DNA from: a virus
Strand: one strand, 5' to 3'
Length of the DNA: 21,241 nt
IMG/VR virus record: IMGVR_UViG_3300008266_000605
Coordinates: 1-21,241 of that record
The position numbers were made by a program, and so were the translations under genes. Shown here piece after piece: positions 5,880-13,008 of the stretch. Position 1 is the first letter of the stretch; each line of letters begins with the position of its first letter. Below the pieces are notes generated by a model. That model saw nothing but the letters and a program-made list of their open reading frames with translations, had not been told where the DNA came from and did no database searches.

Positions 5880-8063
5880 ATGAACAAAGATTATCTGCAA
5901 TTCCTACAAAGGAAACAAAAAACCCATGTTAATTCAGGCTTTGAAATTTCAGAAGATGCCCTTAATGGCTATTTATTTGACTTTCAAAAGTTTATTGTAA
6001 AACGTGCATTAAAGGCCGGCAAATATGCAATCTTTGCCGACTGCGGACTTGGTAAAACTTTGATGCAATTAGAATGGTCTCGTCAGGTATTTATCAAAAC
6101 AGAAAAACCAGTATTGATATTAGCACCGCTTGCCGTTGCAGGACAAACAATAAAGGAAGGTAATAAATTTGGTATCAATGTACAAAAATACGATAATGAA
6201 TCACCAATACAAATCACTAATTATGAGCAATTGGAAAATATAGATTGCTCACAATTTGCTGGCATAGTACTTGATGAATCTTCAATACTTAAAAACTTTG
6301 AAGGACAAATAAAGAAATTTATAATTGATAAATTCAAAGATACTCCATATAAGTTAGCTTGTACAGCGACTCCTTCACCTAACGATCCGATGGAATTAGG
6401 CAACCATTCAGAGTTTTTGGATGTAATGAGTCGAAATGAGATGCTTGCCATGTACTTTGTGCATGATGGAGGGGAAACGGCAAAATGGAGATTAAAAGGT
6501 CATGCAATTAAATTGTTCTATCAGTTTGTAGGATCATGGGCAATAATGCTGAATAAACCTGCTGATATAGGGTTTGCTATGGATGGGTATAATCTGCCAA
6601 CACTTAATCTAATTGAAAAGGAAATAAAAACTAAAAAGCGGGATAATGGATTACTTTTCAATGATGCCATAATATCGGCTACTAACTTTAATCAGGAATT
6701 AAGACTAACAAAGATTGAAAGATTAGATGAAGCGGCAAAGATTGTAAATGATTCAGAAGAAAACTTTATCATATGGATAAAGCAAAATGAGGAAGGTGAA
6801 TTGCTTAAAAAATTGATTCCAGATGCAATAGAAGTAAAAGGATCTGATGCGCCTGAATATAAAGAAAAGATGCTATTAGGATTTGCTAATAATGAATTTA
6901 GGGTACTTATAACAAAAACCAAAATAGCACAATTCGGACTTAATTATCAGAATTGCCGTAATCAAATATTTGCATCATTGGATTTTAGCTTTGAGGGATT
7001 GTATCAGGCTATACGCAGATCTTATAGATTTGGGCAAAAGAATGAAGTAAATATATTTTTAATTACTACCGATACCATGAAAAATGTTAATGAATCTATT
7101 AACCAAAAACAAAAACAATTTGAAATTATGCAAAATGAAATGAGTAATGCTATTAATGAGAATCTTAATGGCAGTAAAATGACAATGGCAAATTATGACA
7201 TTAATGAAGAAACTAATGAATGGTATAAAATTAAGAGGGGCGATTGTGTTCAATTAATATCTCAATTAGAATCTGAATCTGTTGGCCTTAGCGTATTTTC
7301 TCCGCCATTCGCAGAACTTTATACTTATAGTAGTCATGTTGAGGATATGGGTAATTCAAAAGATTATAATGAATTCCTGACTCAATTTGGATATTTAATA
7401 AAAGAACTTTATCGCATCATGAAACAAGGCAGAAATGTATGCGTTCATTGTATGGATCTTCCAATACAAAAAGGTAAGGAAGGTTTTATCGGACTTCGTG
7501 ACTTTTCAGGCATGATATTAAAATCTTTTGAAGATGCAGGTTTTATTTATGCATCAAGGGTTACAATATGGAAAGATCCAGTTGTAGAAATGCAAAGGAC
7601 TAAGGCACTCGGATTATTGCATAAACAGGTAAAAAAAGATTCGACAATGAGTCGAGTAGGTATTCCTGATTATGTTATGATATTCAGAAAGGATGGAGAA
7701 AGAACTGATCCTGTAACTAATACTAATTTAAGCGTTGACCTTTGGCAGAAAATAGCATCACCGGTATGGATGGATATTAACTATTCAAATACATTACAAG
7801 GTTATCGTAATGGCAGGGAAGAAAATGATGAAAAGCATATTTGCCCTTTGCAATTAGATACTATTGAAAGATTAATTTTACTTTATTCAAATAAAGGAGA
7901 TACGGTATTTACACCTTTTATGGGTATTGGTAGTGAGATATTTCAGGCAGTAAAAATGGAAAGGAAAGGTATTGGATTTGAATTAAAAGAAAGTTATTAT
8001 GATTTGGCAAAGGCTAATTTGAAAGCAGCCATAAGTGAAAAAGCGCAGGTAAGTTTATTTTAA
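5880..8063 (+). CDS. SF2 helicase fused to a DNA methyltransferase
   Basis: A 727-residue two-enzyme protein. Residues about 30-420 are a SNF2/DEAD-type helicase: ADCGLGKT (Walker A, 53-60), LAPLAV (81-86), LDESS (motif II, 131-135), CTATPSP (motif III, 161-167), and QAIRRSYRFGQ (motif VI, 376-386). Residues about 446-715 are an amino-methyltransferase in the permuted (beta-class) order: catalytic SPPF (474-477) first, then the S-adenosylmethionine motif TPFMGIGSE (678-686) near the end. SPPY/F is typical of N4-cytosine enzymes, DPPY of N6-adenine ones, so N4-cytosine is the better guess. No nuclease domain is visible, so this is not a complete restriction enzyme. The gene ends the early module just before a terminator, and looks more AT-rich in codon use than dnaB. 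Confidence 0.88.
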   Translation: MNKDYLQFLQRKQKTHVNSGFEISEDALNGYLFDFQKFIVKRALKAGKYAIFADCGLGKTLMQLEWSRQVFIKTEKPVLILAPLAVAGQTIKEGNKFGINVQKYDNESPIQITNYEQLENIDCSQFAGIVLDESSILKNFEGQIKKFIIDKFKDTPYKLACTATPSPNDPMELGNHSEFLDVMSRNEMLAMYFVHDGGETAKWRLKGHAIKLFYQFVGSWAIMLNKPADIGFAMDGYNLPTLNLIEKEIKTKKRDNGLLFNDAIISATNFNQELRLTKIERLDEAAKIVNDSEENFIIWIKQNEEGELLKKLIPDAIEVKGSDAPEYKEKMLLGFANNEFRVLITKTKIAQFGLNYQNCRNQIFASLDFSFEGLYQAIRRSYRFGQKNEVNIFLITTDTMKNVNESINQKQKQFEIMQNEMSNAINENLNGSKMTMANYDINEETNEWYKIKRGDCVQLISQLESESVGLSVFSPPFAELYTYSSHVEDMGNSKDYNEFLTQFGYLIKELYRIMKQGRNVCVHCMDLPIQKGKEGFIGLRDFSGMILKSFEDAGFIYASRVTIWKDPVVEMQRTKALGLLHKQVKKDSTMSRVGIPDYVMIFRKDGERTDPVTNTNLSVDLWQKIASPVWMDINYSNTLQGYRNGREENDEKHICPLQLDTIERLILLYSNKGDTVFTPFMGIGSEIFQAVKMERKGIGFELKESYYDLAKANLKAAISEKAQVSLF

Positions 8064-8067
8064 CCTC

Positions 8068-8128
8068 ATTGCCGCTTAAATATAATTTAACCGTTAGTAA
8101 GTTATTTGTATTTAATGGGGGCGGCAAT
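8068..8128. repeat. Inverted repeat at the convergent junction
   Basis: ATTGCCGC (8068-8075) and GCGGCAAT (8121-8128) are perfect 8-base complements separated by 45 bases, just after the early module's last stop. A second small dyad, GGTAC-ATATA-GTACC, lies at 8161-8175 beyond the terminator. Their role is unknown; the gap between modules is otherwise non-coding. Confidence 0.5.
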
Positions 8129-8133
8129 ATATT

Positions 8134-8160
8134 AGCCGAGTGAAATATCTCGGCTTTTTT
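8134..8160 (+). terminator. Rho-independent terminator of the early module
   Basis: AGCCGAG (8134-8140), an 8-base loop, CTCGGCT (8149-8155) and a run of six T residues (8155-8160). It sits 71 bases after the helicase-methyltransferase stop. On the opposite strand the stem is followed by A/T sequence without a T run, so it should act mainly on rightward transcripts. Confidence 0.85.
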
Positions 8161-8197
8161 GGTACATATAGTACCGATATAACTTAAAAAGTAAACT

Positions 8198-8632
8198 TTA
8201 TGAGTAGTATAAATCAGCTTCAGCTTTCCGCCTTGTAATCAAACCATTTAGTACTTTGCCGCCTGACTTTGTCCATCTATTAAACTCATCCCGTATAGTC
8301 GCATCATTAGGATTTGCATTGACCTTTTTAAGTAGTGTGCTTTTGGCTAAATTGCCTGCCCCTACATTGAACGCAAAAGATGTTAAGGCCCCTAACTGAT
8401 TTTCATTTATTTCGGACTTCACTAACTTTTTAATCTCTGCCTCAAACTTTTGAACGACAAAAAATAACAATCTATCCGCCCGATCTAATGTAATCTTATC
8501 TCCTTCCTGAACCTTACTGCCGTTCTCATAAAAGGTATTACCATAACCGATTGTCCAAACATTTGCAGGACATAGATAAGCACGTAACTTCAACCCCTCA
8601 AACTTTCTGATTATCGGTATTCCTTTGTTCAT
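8198..8632 (-). CDS. GH24 lysozyme endolysin
   Basis: A 144-residue phage lysozyme of glycoside hydrolase family 24 (T4 lysozyme-like), which cuts the MurNAc-GlcNAc bond of peptidoglycan. The N-terminal signature KFEGLKLRAYLCPANVWTIGYG holds the catalytic Glu12 and Thr27 at T4-like spacing. The position of T4 Asp20 is Cys21, as in the known E-8aa-[D/C]-5aa-T variants, so activity is expected. Further family pieces are NQLGALTSFAFNVG (98-111 region) and RRKAEADLY at the C-terminus. There is no signal peptide or signal-anchor, so export should depend on a holin; four small membrane proteins are encoded upstream. It is the last gene of the late operon and overlaps its upstream neighbour by 35 bases. 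Confidence 0.93.
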   Translation of the reverse strand: MNKGIPIIRKFEGLKLRAYLCPANVWTIGYGNTFYENGSKVQEGDKITLDRADRLLFFVVQKFEAEIKKLVKSEINENQLGALTSFAFNVGAGNLAKSTLLKKVNANPNDATIRDEFNRWTKSGGKVLNGLITRRKAEADLYYS

Positions 8633-8855
8633 AATCCTTTATCAATTTAAGCAGTTTCTTTTGTGAGGCTAAAATAACCTTATAAGCGTAACTCTTAACG
8701 ATGTTCATCTCAACAAGCTCATCATCATAAGTCCTAAATTCAGAATCGCTTATATCAGATATAGTAGCAAGCAATGTACACTGACTCTCAATAATTTGCA
8801 ACAGCTCATTATCCGTTGGTAAAAAGTCCGCATGTATAGTTGCTTCTTCCATCAT
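8598..8855 (-). CDS. Hypothetical protein between phosphoesterase and lysozyme
   Basis: An 85-residue acidic, mostly helical protein (ELLQIIESQCTLLATISDISDSEF, then a Lys-rich helix ILASQKKLLKLIKDYEQR). It shows no signal peptide, membrane segment or known motif. Its ATG overlaps the metallophosphoesterase stop (ATGA) and it overlaps the lysozyme start by 35 bases, so it is part of the same operon. An ATG-ATG pair at the start leaves a one-codon ambiguity. Function unknown. Confidence 0.75.
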   Translation of the reverse strand: MMEEATIHADFLPTDNELLQIIESQCTLLATISDISDSEFRTYDDELVEMNIVKSYAYKVILASQKKLLKLIKDYEQRNTDNQKV

Positions 8856-9835
8856 AAGATTTTACCCTTATAAATACGATAATTCCGCACTTCAAAATCT
8901 TTGCCATTGTCAGATAAATCGACCATTCCCATCCCTTGCCCCCAACGATTCAAAGGCATATAAGCTGGGTTTAATTCACAAAGACAGCCGACTGACCATG
9001 TAGTAACTATATCACCATTCATATCTGTTTCGGTATGTTCTGAAACCTGATGATTATGGCCTTGCATAGCAGATACCTTGCCCTTCATATACAAACCCCT
9101 CGCAATGTTTACAGGGCTGAAAACTGAAGGATATTCGTGGCCGTGAATAATATTTAACTTATTTGCCTTTATTATTCGCTTTTCGCCTACTACATCCATC
9201 CCCCTATCCTTAGCCTTCAAAAGATGCTGAAGCTCAAATTCAGGTATGCCTAAAAGTTCAGGAGCTTTCTGCATAAGATAATGCTCATATCTTTCGTCAT
9301 GATTGCCTAACTTATAAATAATCTTTGCGTTAAATTGCCCTAATACATCCAAAAGCTCATTAAGTGCCTTTAATTCGTGCGCCAACGATCTTTTGCGTGG
9401 ATCTTTCATAAATCGGGAAAGGCCGTAAAAATCGACTGTATCGCCGTTAAGGAGTATCGCATCAGGCTTCTCCTCGCTAATTTTATCAAATGCTGCCGTT
9501 AATGCGGCAATAGAATGATACGGTACGTGTATATCGGAAAGTACGGCCAGCTTCTTAGCTTTCAAAATATATGGCTCATATTTGCTTTCGTCTGATTCAG
9601 GTAGTTTCCAGGGATTTTTAGGGCGTTCCCCATTAAGTAGCATAGATTTATCTTTTATTAATTTTCTATTTTCTTTTCCGGTTTTGCCTTCAATATATCT
9701 TAAAGAATTACGTGCATGATCGACACATGAAAAAACCTCTTTATTTTCATTGTACATAACCCTTGCAAGGGTAAGCGTTGGCATTTGCATACCATACTTT
9801 CGCCTATATTCACGGGCTATATCTCCTTTATTCAT
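8852..9835 (-). CDS. Calcineurin-like metallophosphoesterase
   Basis: A 327-residue protein with a full set of metallophosphoesterase motifs: SDIHVPYH (D101, H103), NGDTVDFYG (G131, D132), LGNHDERYEHY (N178, H179, D180), IIHGHEY (H231, H233) and MQGHNHQ (H260, H262). This is a two-metal phosphodiesterase or phosphatase; the substrate cannot be told. Residues 1-60 form a separate unit: a helical segment (GDIAREYRRKYG...TLARVMYNENKEVF) followed by DHARNSLRYIEGKTGKENRK, which looks like a small DNA-binding or nucleotide-related module. It overlaps the genes on both sides by 4 bases (ATGA at the 3' end). Lying within the lysis region of the late operon is unusual for a nucleic-acid enzyme. Confidence 0.9.
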   Translation of the reverse strand: MNKGDIAREYRRKYGMQMPTLTLARVMYNENKEVFSCVDHARNSLRYIEGKTGKENRKLIKDKSMLLNGERPKNPWKLPESDESKYEPYILKAKKLAVLSDIHVPYHSIAALTAAFDKISEEKPDAILLNGDTVDFYGLSRFMKDPRKRSLAHELKALNELLDVLGQFNAKIIYKLGNHDERYEHYLMQKAPELLGIPEFELQHLLKAKDRGMDVVGEKRIIKANKLNIIHGHEYPSVFSPVNIARGLYMKGKVSAMQGHNHQVSEHTETDMNGDIVTTWSVGCLCELNPAYMPLNRWGQGMGMVDLSDNGKDFEVRNYRIYKGKIL

Positions 9836-10050
9836 TCTATTATTTTATCAATGTCAATGCCATTATCTTTTGCTTCCTGCCATAACCATTCCCAAATATC
9901 ATCTATTGTCGTACCATGCTCAAACCTGCGTTTGCCATTTAACAATACCTCATGAATAAAGCAGGCCATACCCAGCGAAGCGTTTGCCCTACGGTAAGCC
10001 ATCTCATCATCATGATTATCCAGGTCATATTTAATAGATGCTTTCGGCAT
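9832..10050 (-). CDS. Small conserved-type phage protein
   Basis: A 72-residue acidic protein with an N-terminal strand ASIKYDLDNHDDEM and helices through FIHEVLLNGKRRFEHG and TIDDIWEWLWQEAKDNGIDIDKI. This pattern resembles the small phage proteins of about 70 residues (DLPED...LRxxxKYG...) found in many phages, function unknown. It starts by a TAATG overlap with the spanin-like gene and ends with a 4-base overlap with the phosphoesterase. Confidence 0.75.
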   Translation of the reverse strand: MPKASIKYDLDNHDDEMAYRRANASLGMACFIHEVLLNGKRRFEHGTTIDDIWEWLWQEAKDNGIDIDKIIE

Positions 10051-10586
10051 TATAATGGTTTGATAAACCTAATTATAACTTTACGGAATGTCAAAATAAT
10101 AGATATAATAACTAACCAAATTAGTTCATCCCTTTGCCGTTTATATTTATCGCATTTGTCAGTCAATAGGTTGACTTTTTTAATCTCATTGTCCAGTTTT
10201 TTATTTAATAAACTTGACAATTTTTGGCAGCTGTCAATGATTACTTGTTGCTTCGCTGTATTCTCCTGCGTCTTAATCACATATTTAACAGTCGGCTTGC
10301 ATGGTATTTTTGTAATAACCTGCTTAATCTTTTCCACTTTTACCGTATCGCAGTTCGCCGATAGTAAACTATCTATCAATCCTGCCATATATTCAAACTC
10401 AATCTCGTACTGATGAAGTAGTGCAGTATCTGCAACAGTTACCGTTTCAATAGTTTCCTTTATTGGAAACCTTTGGGCGCACTCCTCAGCAGATGCTTCA
10501 GGTAGCTTATCCATCATCTTATGCAGCTTATTTGCAGGATTGCACGAAACTGCGAACAAGGAAATAATTATAAGTAATTTCTTCAT
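10050..10586 (-). CDS. Candidate unimolecular spanin (lipoprotein plus C-terminal membrane anchor)
   Basis: A 178-residue protein with a lipoprotein signal peptide (MKKLLIIISLFAVSC; lipobox AVSC, lipidated Cys15), a long periplasmic region with helical, coiled-coil-like stretches (about 110-150, e.g. QQVIIDSCQKLSSLLNKKL), and a C-terminal hydrophobic segment ELIWLVIISIILTF (154-167) with a short basic tail. An outer-membrane lipid anchor plus an inner-membrane C-terminal anchor in one chain is the topology of unimolecular spanins (phage T1 gp11 type), which disrupt the outer membrane in the last step of lysis. Its place beside the small membrane proteins and lysozyme fits. Function is inferred from topology; no family match is claimed. 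Confidence 0.7.
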   Translation of the reverse strand: MKKLLIIISLFAVSCNPANKLHKMMDKLPEASAEECAQRFPIKETIETVTVADTALLHQYEIEFEYMAGLIDSLLSANCDTVKVEKIKQVITKIPCKPTVKYVIKTQENTAKQQVIIDSCQKLSSLLNKKLDNEIKKVNLLTDKCDKYKRQRDELIWLVIISIILTFRKVIIRFIKPL

Positions 10587-10587
10587 A

Positions 10588-10824
10588 TTAAAAAAATGAA
10601 AGCACTAATCCACTCATACCACCTGCAATAGTATATACTGCATCTCGGTAGTCAAACTTACCATAGTCCATCAAATCCTTTAACTCCTTTCCTATTGCCG
10701 CAGTTAATACCGCAGCAAGTACATATATCCATGTATGCGCAATATCCAATGCCTTAAAGGTTATTAAAGCAAAAAAGCTGACGGTTACGCCAGCCCAAAA
10801 GTGCATTTCTTTATCCCTCTCCAT
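10588..10824 (-). CDS. Small multi-pass membrane protein (YfiM/VanZ-like)
   Basis: About 78 residues from the ATG at 10824; a TTG at 10854 would add ten codons but has no other support. It shows three hydrophobic segments: GVTVSFFALITF, WIYVLAAVLTAAIG and AVYTIAGGMSGLVLSFF. The pattern DKEMHFWAG ... IGKELKDLMDYGKFDYRDAVYTIAGG resembles the YfiM (DUF2279)/VanZ-like layout, where a His near the first segment and a KExxD...DxxxNxxG-type segment recur. In phages such proteins sit in lysis regions. It overlaps the upstream gene by 14 bases. It could be a holin or an envelope-active partner of the spanin. Confidence 0.7.
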   Translation of the reverse strand: MERDKEMHFWAGVTVSFFALITFKALDIAHTWIYVLAAVLTAAIGKELKDLMDYGKFDYRDAVYTIAGGMSGLVLSFF

Positions 10825-11047
10825 CTTGCTTCTTATCTGTTTTGGTAGCACCAAAGTAATAACCTATCACACCTGCCAAAGCACCTCCAAAGATAAAACC
10901 ACCTGCCGTTAATACGAGATCGTGATTCTGCTCCGGGATAGGCTTTACCTGAAGTAAGTACATAAGCAAAAAGCAGCCGATAACGACAATAATTGCTATG
11001 CTGTTTCTGATGTCAGTCTTTGTCAGTCTTTTTAACCATTCGGGCAT
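10811..11047 (-). CDS. Holin-like small membrane protein
   Basis: A 78-residue protein with two hydrophobic segments, SIAIIVVIGCFLLMYLL (about 16-32) and VLTAGGFIFGGALAGVIGYYFG (about 45-66), a basic N-terminus (EWLKRLTKTDIRN) and a charged C-terminal tail (ATKTDKKQDGEG). Two membrane helices with a charged tail is the layout of class II holins. It is the best holin candidate among the four adjacent membrane proteins, judged on topology and position only. It overlaps both neighbours (35 bases upstream). Confidence 0.65.
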   Translation of the reverse strand: MPEWLKRLTKTDIRNSIAIIVVIGCFLLMYLLQVKPIPEQNHDLVLTAGGFIFGGALAGVIGYYFGATKTDKKQDGEG

Positions 11048-11213
11048 ATATTCTATTTTTTAAATCTTTAATATTTTTGCACGCACCGGGAAAGTTACGG
11101 ATGCCGATAATTATCTGTACTGATATTGATACGAAAAATAACAAATCATGCTTAGCTAAAAAGCCAATAACACTCATTATCCAAATCGTCACTATCTCAA
11201 TTTTCGCATTCAT
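11013..11213 (-). CDS. Small membrane protein
   Basis: A 66-residue protein with a hydrophobic N-terminal two-thirds (IVTIWIMSVIGFLA, LLFFVSISVQIIIGI) and a basic C-terminal tail (KNIKDLKNRIYARMVKKTDKD). It overlaps the upstream gene by 17 bases and the downstream holin-like gene by 35 bases. Membrane location is clear; it could be a holin, antiholin or pinholin, but the sequence does not decide. The overlapped start and end raise a small chance that it is not expressed. Confidence 0.55.
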   Translation of the reverse strand: MNAKIEIVTIWIMSVIGFLAKHDLLFFVSISVQIIIGIRNFPGACKNIKDLKNRIYARMVKKTDKD

Positions 11214-11553
11214 TTTCTATTGCTTTTACATTGTGGTCCTTATCAATTGTATTTAATATCCATGCTAATCCTTTACCCATAATACTCAAAGTTTTTGTTT
11301 TCTCATTTTTACCCAACACATGAGAGATTGTCACATCTTCATTACCAAATCTGTAACCGCCATCCTTTATCAAAGTATCGTTAAATAAATCCCTGCAAAC
11401 TACATTACCTAACTGGTCAATACTTTTCGCTACCTTGAATAAATACTCATTTATTGCTCGAAACAAAGAACTTATAATCTGATACCCAAAACCAATCGGC
11501 AGTATTATTATTGCCAGCACAATCGCAACAATTAATAATATAAAGCCTCTCAT
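11197..11553 (-). CDS. Membrane-anchored phage protein
   Basis: A 118-residue protein with a strong N-terminal membrane segment (FILLIVAIVLAIIILPIGFGYQ, residues 4-25) and a soluble C-terminal part: SIDQLGNVVCRDLFNDTLI, then GYRFGNEDVTISHVLGKNEKTKTL and GLAWILNTIDKDHNVKAIE. I recall similar small proteins in Bacteroidota phages as uncharacterised. The orientation is probably N-in, or the segment acts as an uncleaved anchor since no cleavage site follows. It is coupled to the gene before it by an ATGA overlap. Function unknown. Confidence 0.75.
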   Translation of the reverse strand: MRGFILLIVAIVLAIIILPIGFGYQIISSLFRAINEYLFKVAKSIDQLGNVVCRDLFNDTLIKDGGYRFGNEDVTISHVLGKNEKTKTLSIMGKGLAWILNTIDKDHNVKAIENECEN

Positions 11554-12014
11554 AAATCTTCATCTTCAGGCAACCACCCCCCCGCTTTCATCTGATCTAT
11601 ATTAAATACCGTTACATCGCTCGGGATGATATATTTAAACAAAAACATTTGCTGACTTTCAATAAACGCTGCCAACCCATCCTTTTCCACTTGTGATAAT
11701 TCAGGAAGCAAAGCAATAAGATTAGTTAAATCGTTATCCGGATGCACATAAATAACCTGATTCGTATCTATCTGCAAAGCTGCGTTTACGGTATCAATAT
11801 AATTAGGATCTTTTGTCGGGTGCTTAATCCATCCGAACAGATACAAAGTAGCATCGTTTTGTTGGTTAATAGGTCTTTGAATGCGGAACAACTCACGACT
11901 TATTGCGATTGCCCTTTGCTCACTTGTTAATCCTGCTTGAGGTAAAACCTTAATGTATTGAGCGTTCATTGTGAGTGAGGAAAGGATAAATAATATGATA
12001 AATAAATATTTCAT
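11550..12014 (-). CDS. Secreted fibre-region protein with signal peptide
   Basis: A 154-residue protein with a clear N-terminal signal peptide (MKYLFIILFILSSLTMNA) and predicted mature start Gln (QYIKVLPQ), the A|Q cleavage context typical of Bacteroidota exported proteins; the -3 residue is Met, which is weaker than usual. The mature part is a soluble mixed helix/strand domain (LTSEQRAIAISRELFRIQRP ... ATLYLFGWIKHP ... VIYVHPDNDLTNLIALLPELSQVEKDGLAAFIE) ending acidic (GGWLPEDEDL). It has no known motif. It is the third consecutive gene here with a signal peptide, one base after the lectin-like gene. It may be a chaperone or accessory of the fibre-like proteins; that is inference from position. 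Confidence 0.8.
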   Translation of the reverse strand: MKYLFIILFILSSLTMNAQYIKVLPQAGLTSEQRAIAISRELFRIQRPINQQNDATLYLFGWIKHPTKDPNYIDTVNAALQIDTNQVIYVHPDNDLTNLIALLPELSQVEKDGLAAFIESQQMFLFKYIIPSDVTVFNIDQMKAGGWLPEDEDL

Positions 12015-12015
12015 T

Positions 12016-13008
12016 TTAGTAGATTGAATAAAATGAATTTATATTATTTGATATTGCAGTTCTATTCGCTGATTGATTAGACGAATAAAATATAACTTCT
12101 TGTTGGCTACCTAATAAAAATAATCCATTAGTGCCAGCTGCATTTGCAGCAGTGCCTAATCTTAATGAATGATTTGCATCTCCTACCGAAACAGATCCAG
12201 ATGTTCCATTTAGATTAGACAAGGCGTTTGCATTTGTTGCAAAATAACTTCTATTTGCTAATGTCGCATTTGTTGGATCAGCAAATAAATATATTAAAAA
12301 TTGAGTATTTGCAGCTGTAGATCCTGCATTTTGAACATGTGAACAAATTGCACTTGATCCATTAGCAATAATATGAACTAATACTCTATCTCTTGCAGCG
12401 CTCGATCTTGTGTCATGTGCAAAATATGCACCCCTTCTTGTTAATGTATTTGTTGTACCCCAAAAAATATAGATAGCTTCAGGATCTGTAACATTTCCTG
12501 CTCTTGCAACCATAAAATTTGTATAATTTCCAGATTGATGTAAAAAATTCCAATCTGCTACGGTTGATGTATTAAAATGATCATTAGTACCATCGTAAAT
12601 AATACAAGGTTTTCCGTTCTGTCTATCTATAGTTCCGCCATTAACAATACGCGGCTGATTTGCTTGCGTTGTTTGCGTGGCATTTCTTGAATTTGTACTT
12701 TGATCATACCATATTGTAACAAATGCGCTGTTATTGCCTGCAAATGTTTTTAGTGCGGATGTATCTAATTCATTATTTACAAATCCAATATCTTGCTCTG
12801 GCTGCCCAGTTGTATCCTTTCTTACTCTTATGGCTGCGCCTGAGTATCCAAATCTAATTTTACGAATAGAATAAGCTGCAACTGCTCCTGCATATTGATC
12901 TAATAATAGATTACCGCCAACTGGTCTATACGGCGCACTGGCATTTATAACAACCTGCGCTTCTGCTTTAAATAATCCAATTAATAATATCGTAAATATT
13001 AACCTCAT
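12016..13008 (-). CDS. Secreted lectin-like or arabinofuranosidase-like fibre protein
   Basis: A 330-residue protein with signal peptide MRLIFTILLIGLFKAEA and mature Gln18. The mature chain has the pattern of the concanavalin-like/arabinofuranosidase B (GH54-type) domain used in phage tail fibres: AVAAYSIRKIRFGYSGAAIRV, then EQDIGFV, FVTIWYDQSTNSRNATQT, PRIVNGG, and GKPCIIYDGTNDHF, followed by a beta-rich second half rich in Asn, Ala, Ser and Thr. It should bind or cut surface glycans; catalytic residues cannot be assigned by eye. The DNA looks more AT-rich than the gene before it, as expected for a host-range gene exchanged between phages. The ATG overlaps the upstream stop (ATGA), so the two are co-translated. 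A signal peptide on such a domain is the odd feature. Confidence 0.82.
   Translation of the reverse strand: MRLIFTILLIGLFKAEAQVVINASAPYRPVGGNLLLDQYAGAVAAYSIRKIRFGYSGAAIRVRKDTTGQPEQDIGFVNNELDTSALKTFAGNNSAFVTIWYDQSTNSRNATQTTQANQPRIVNGGTIDRQNGKPCIIYDGTNDHFNTSTVADWNFLHQSGNYTNFMVARAGNVTDPEAIYIFWGTTNTLTRRGAYFAHDTRSSAARDRVLVHIIANGSSAICSHVQNAGSTAANTQFLIYLFADPTNATLANRSYFATNANALSNLNGTSGSVSVGDANHSLRLGTAANAAGTNGLFLLGSQQEVIFYSSNQSANRTAISNNINSFYSIY

Noticed and set aside
5880-8063. Complete restriction-modification enzyme
   Set aside because: Helicase and methyltransferase motifs are present, but no PD-(D/E)xK, HNH or PLD nuclease motif is visible.
9952-10413. 153-codon + strand ORF opposite the spanin-like gene
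   Set aside because: The minus strand has a coherent lipoprotein with tight gene overlaps; the plus frame has no motif.
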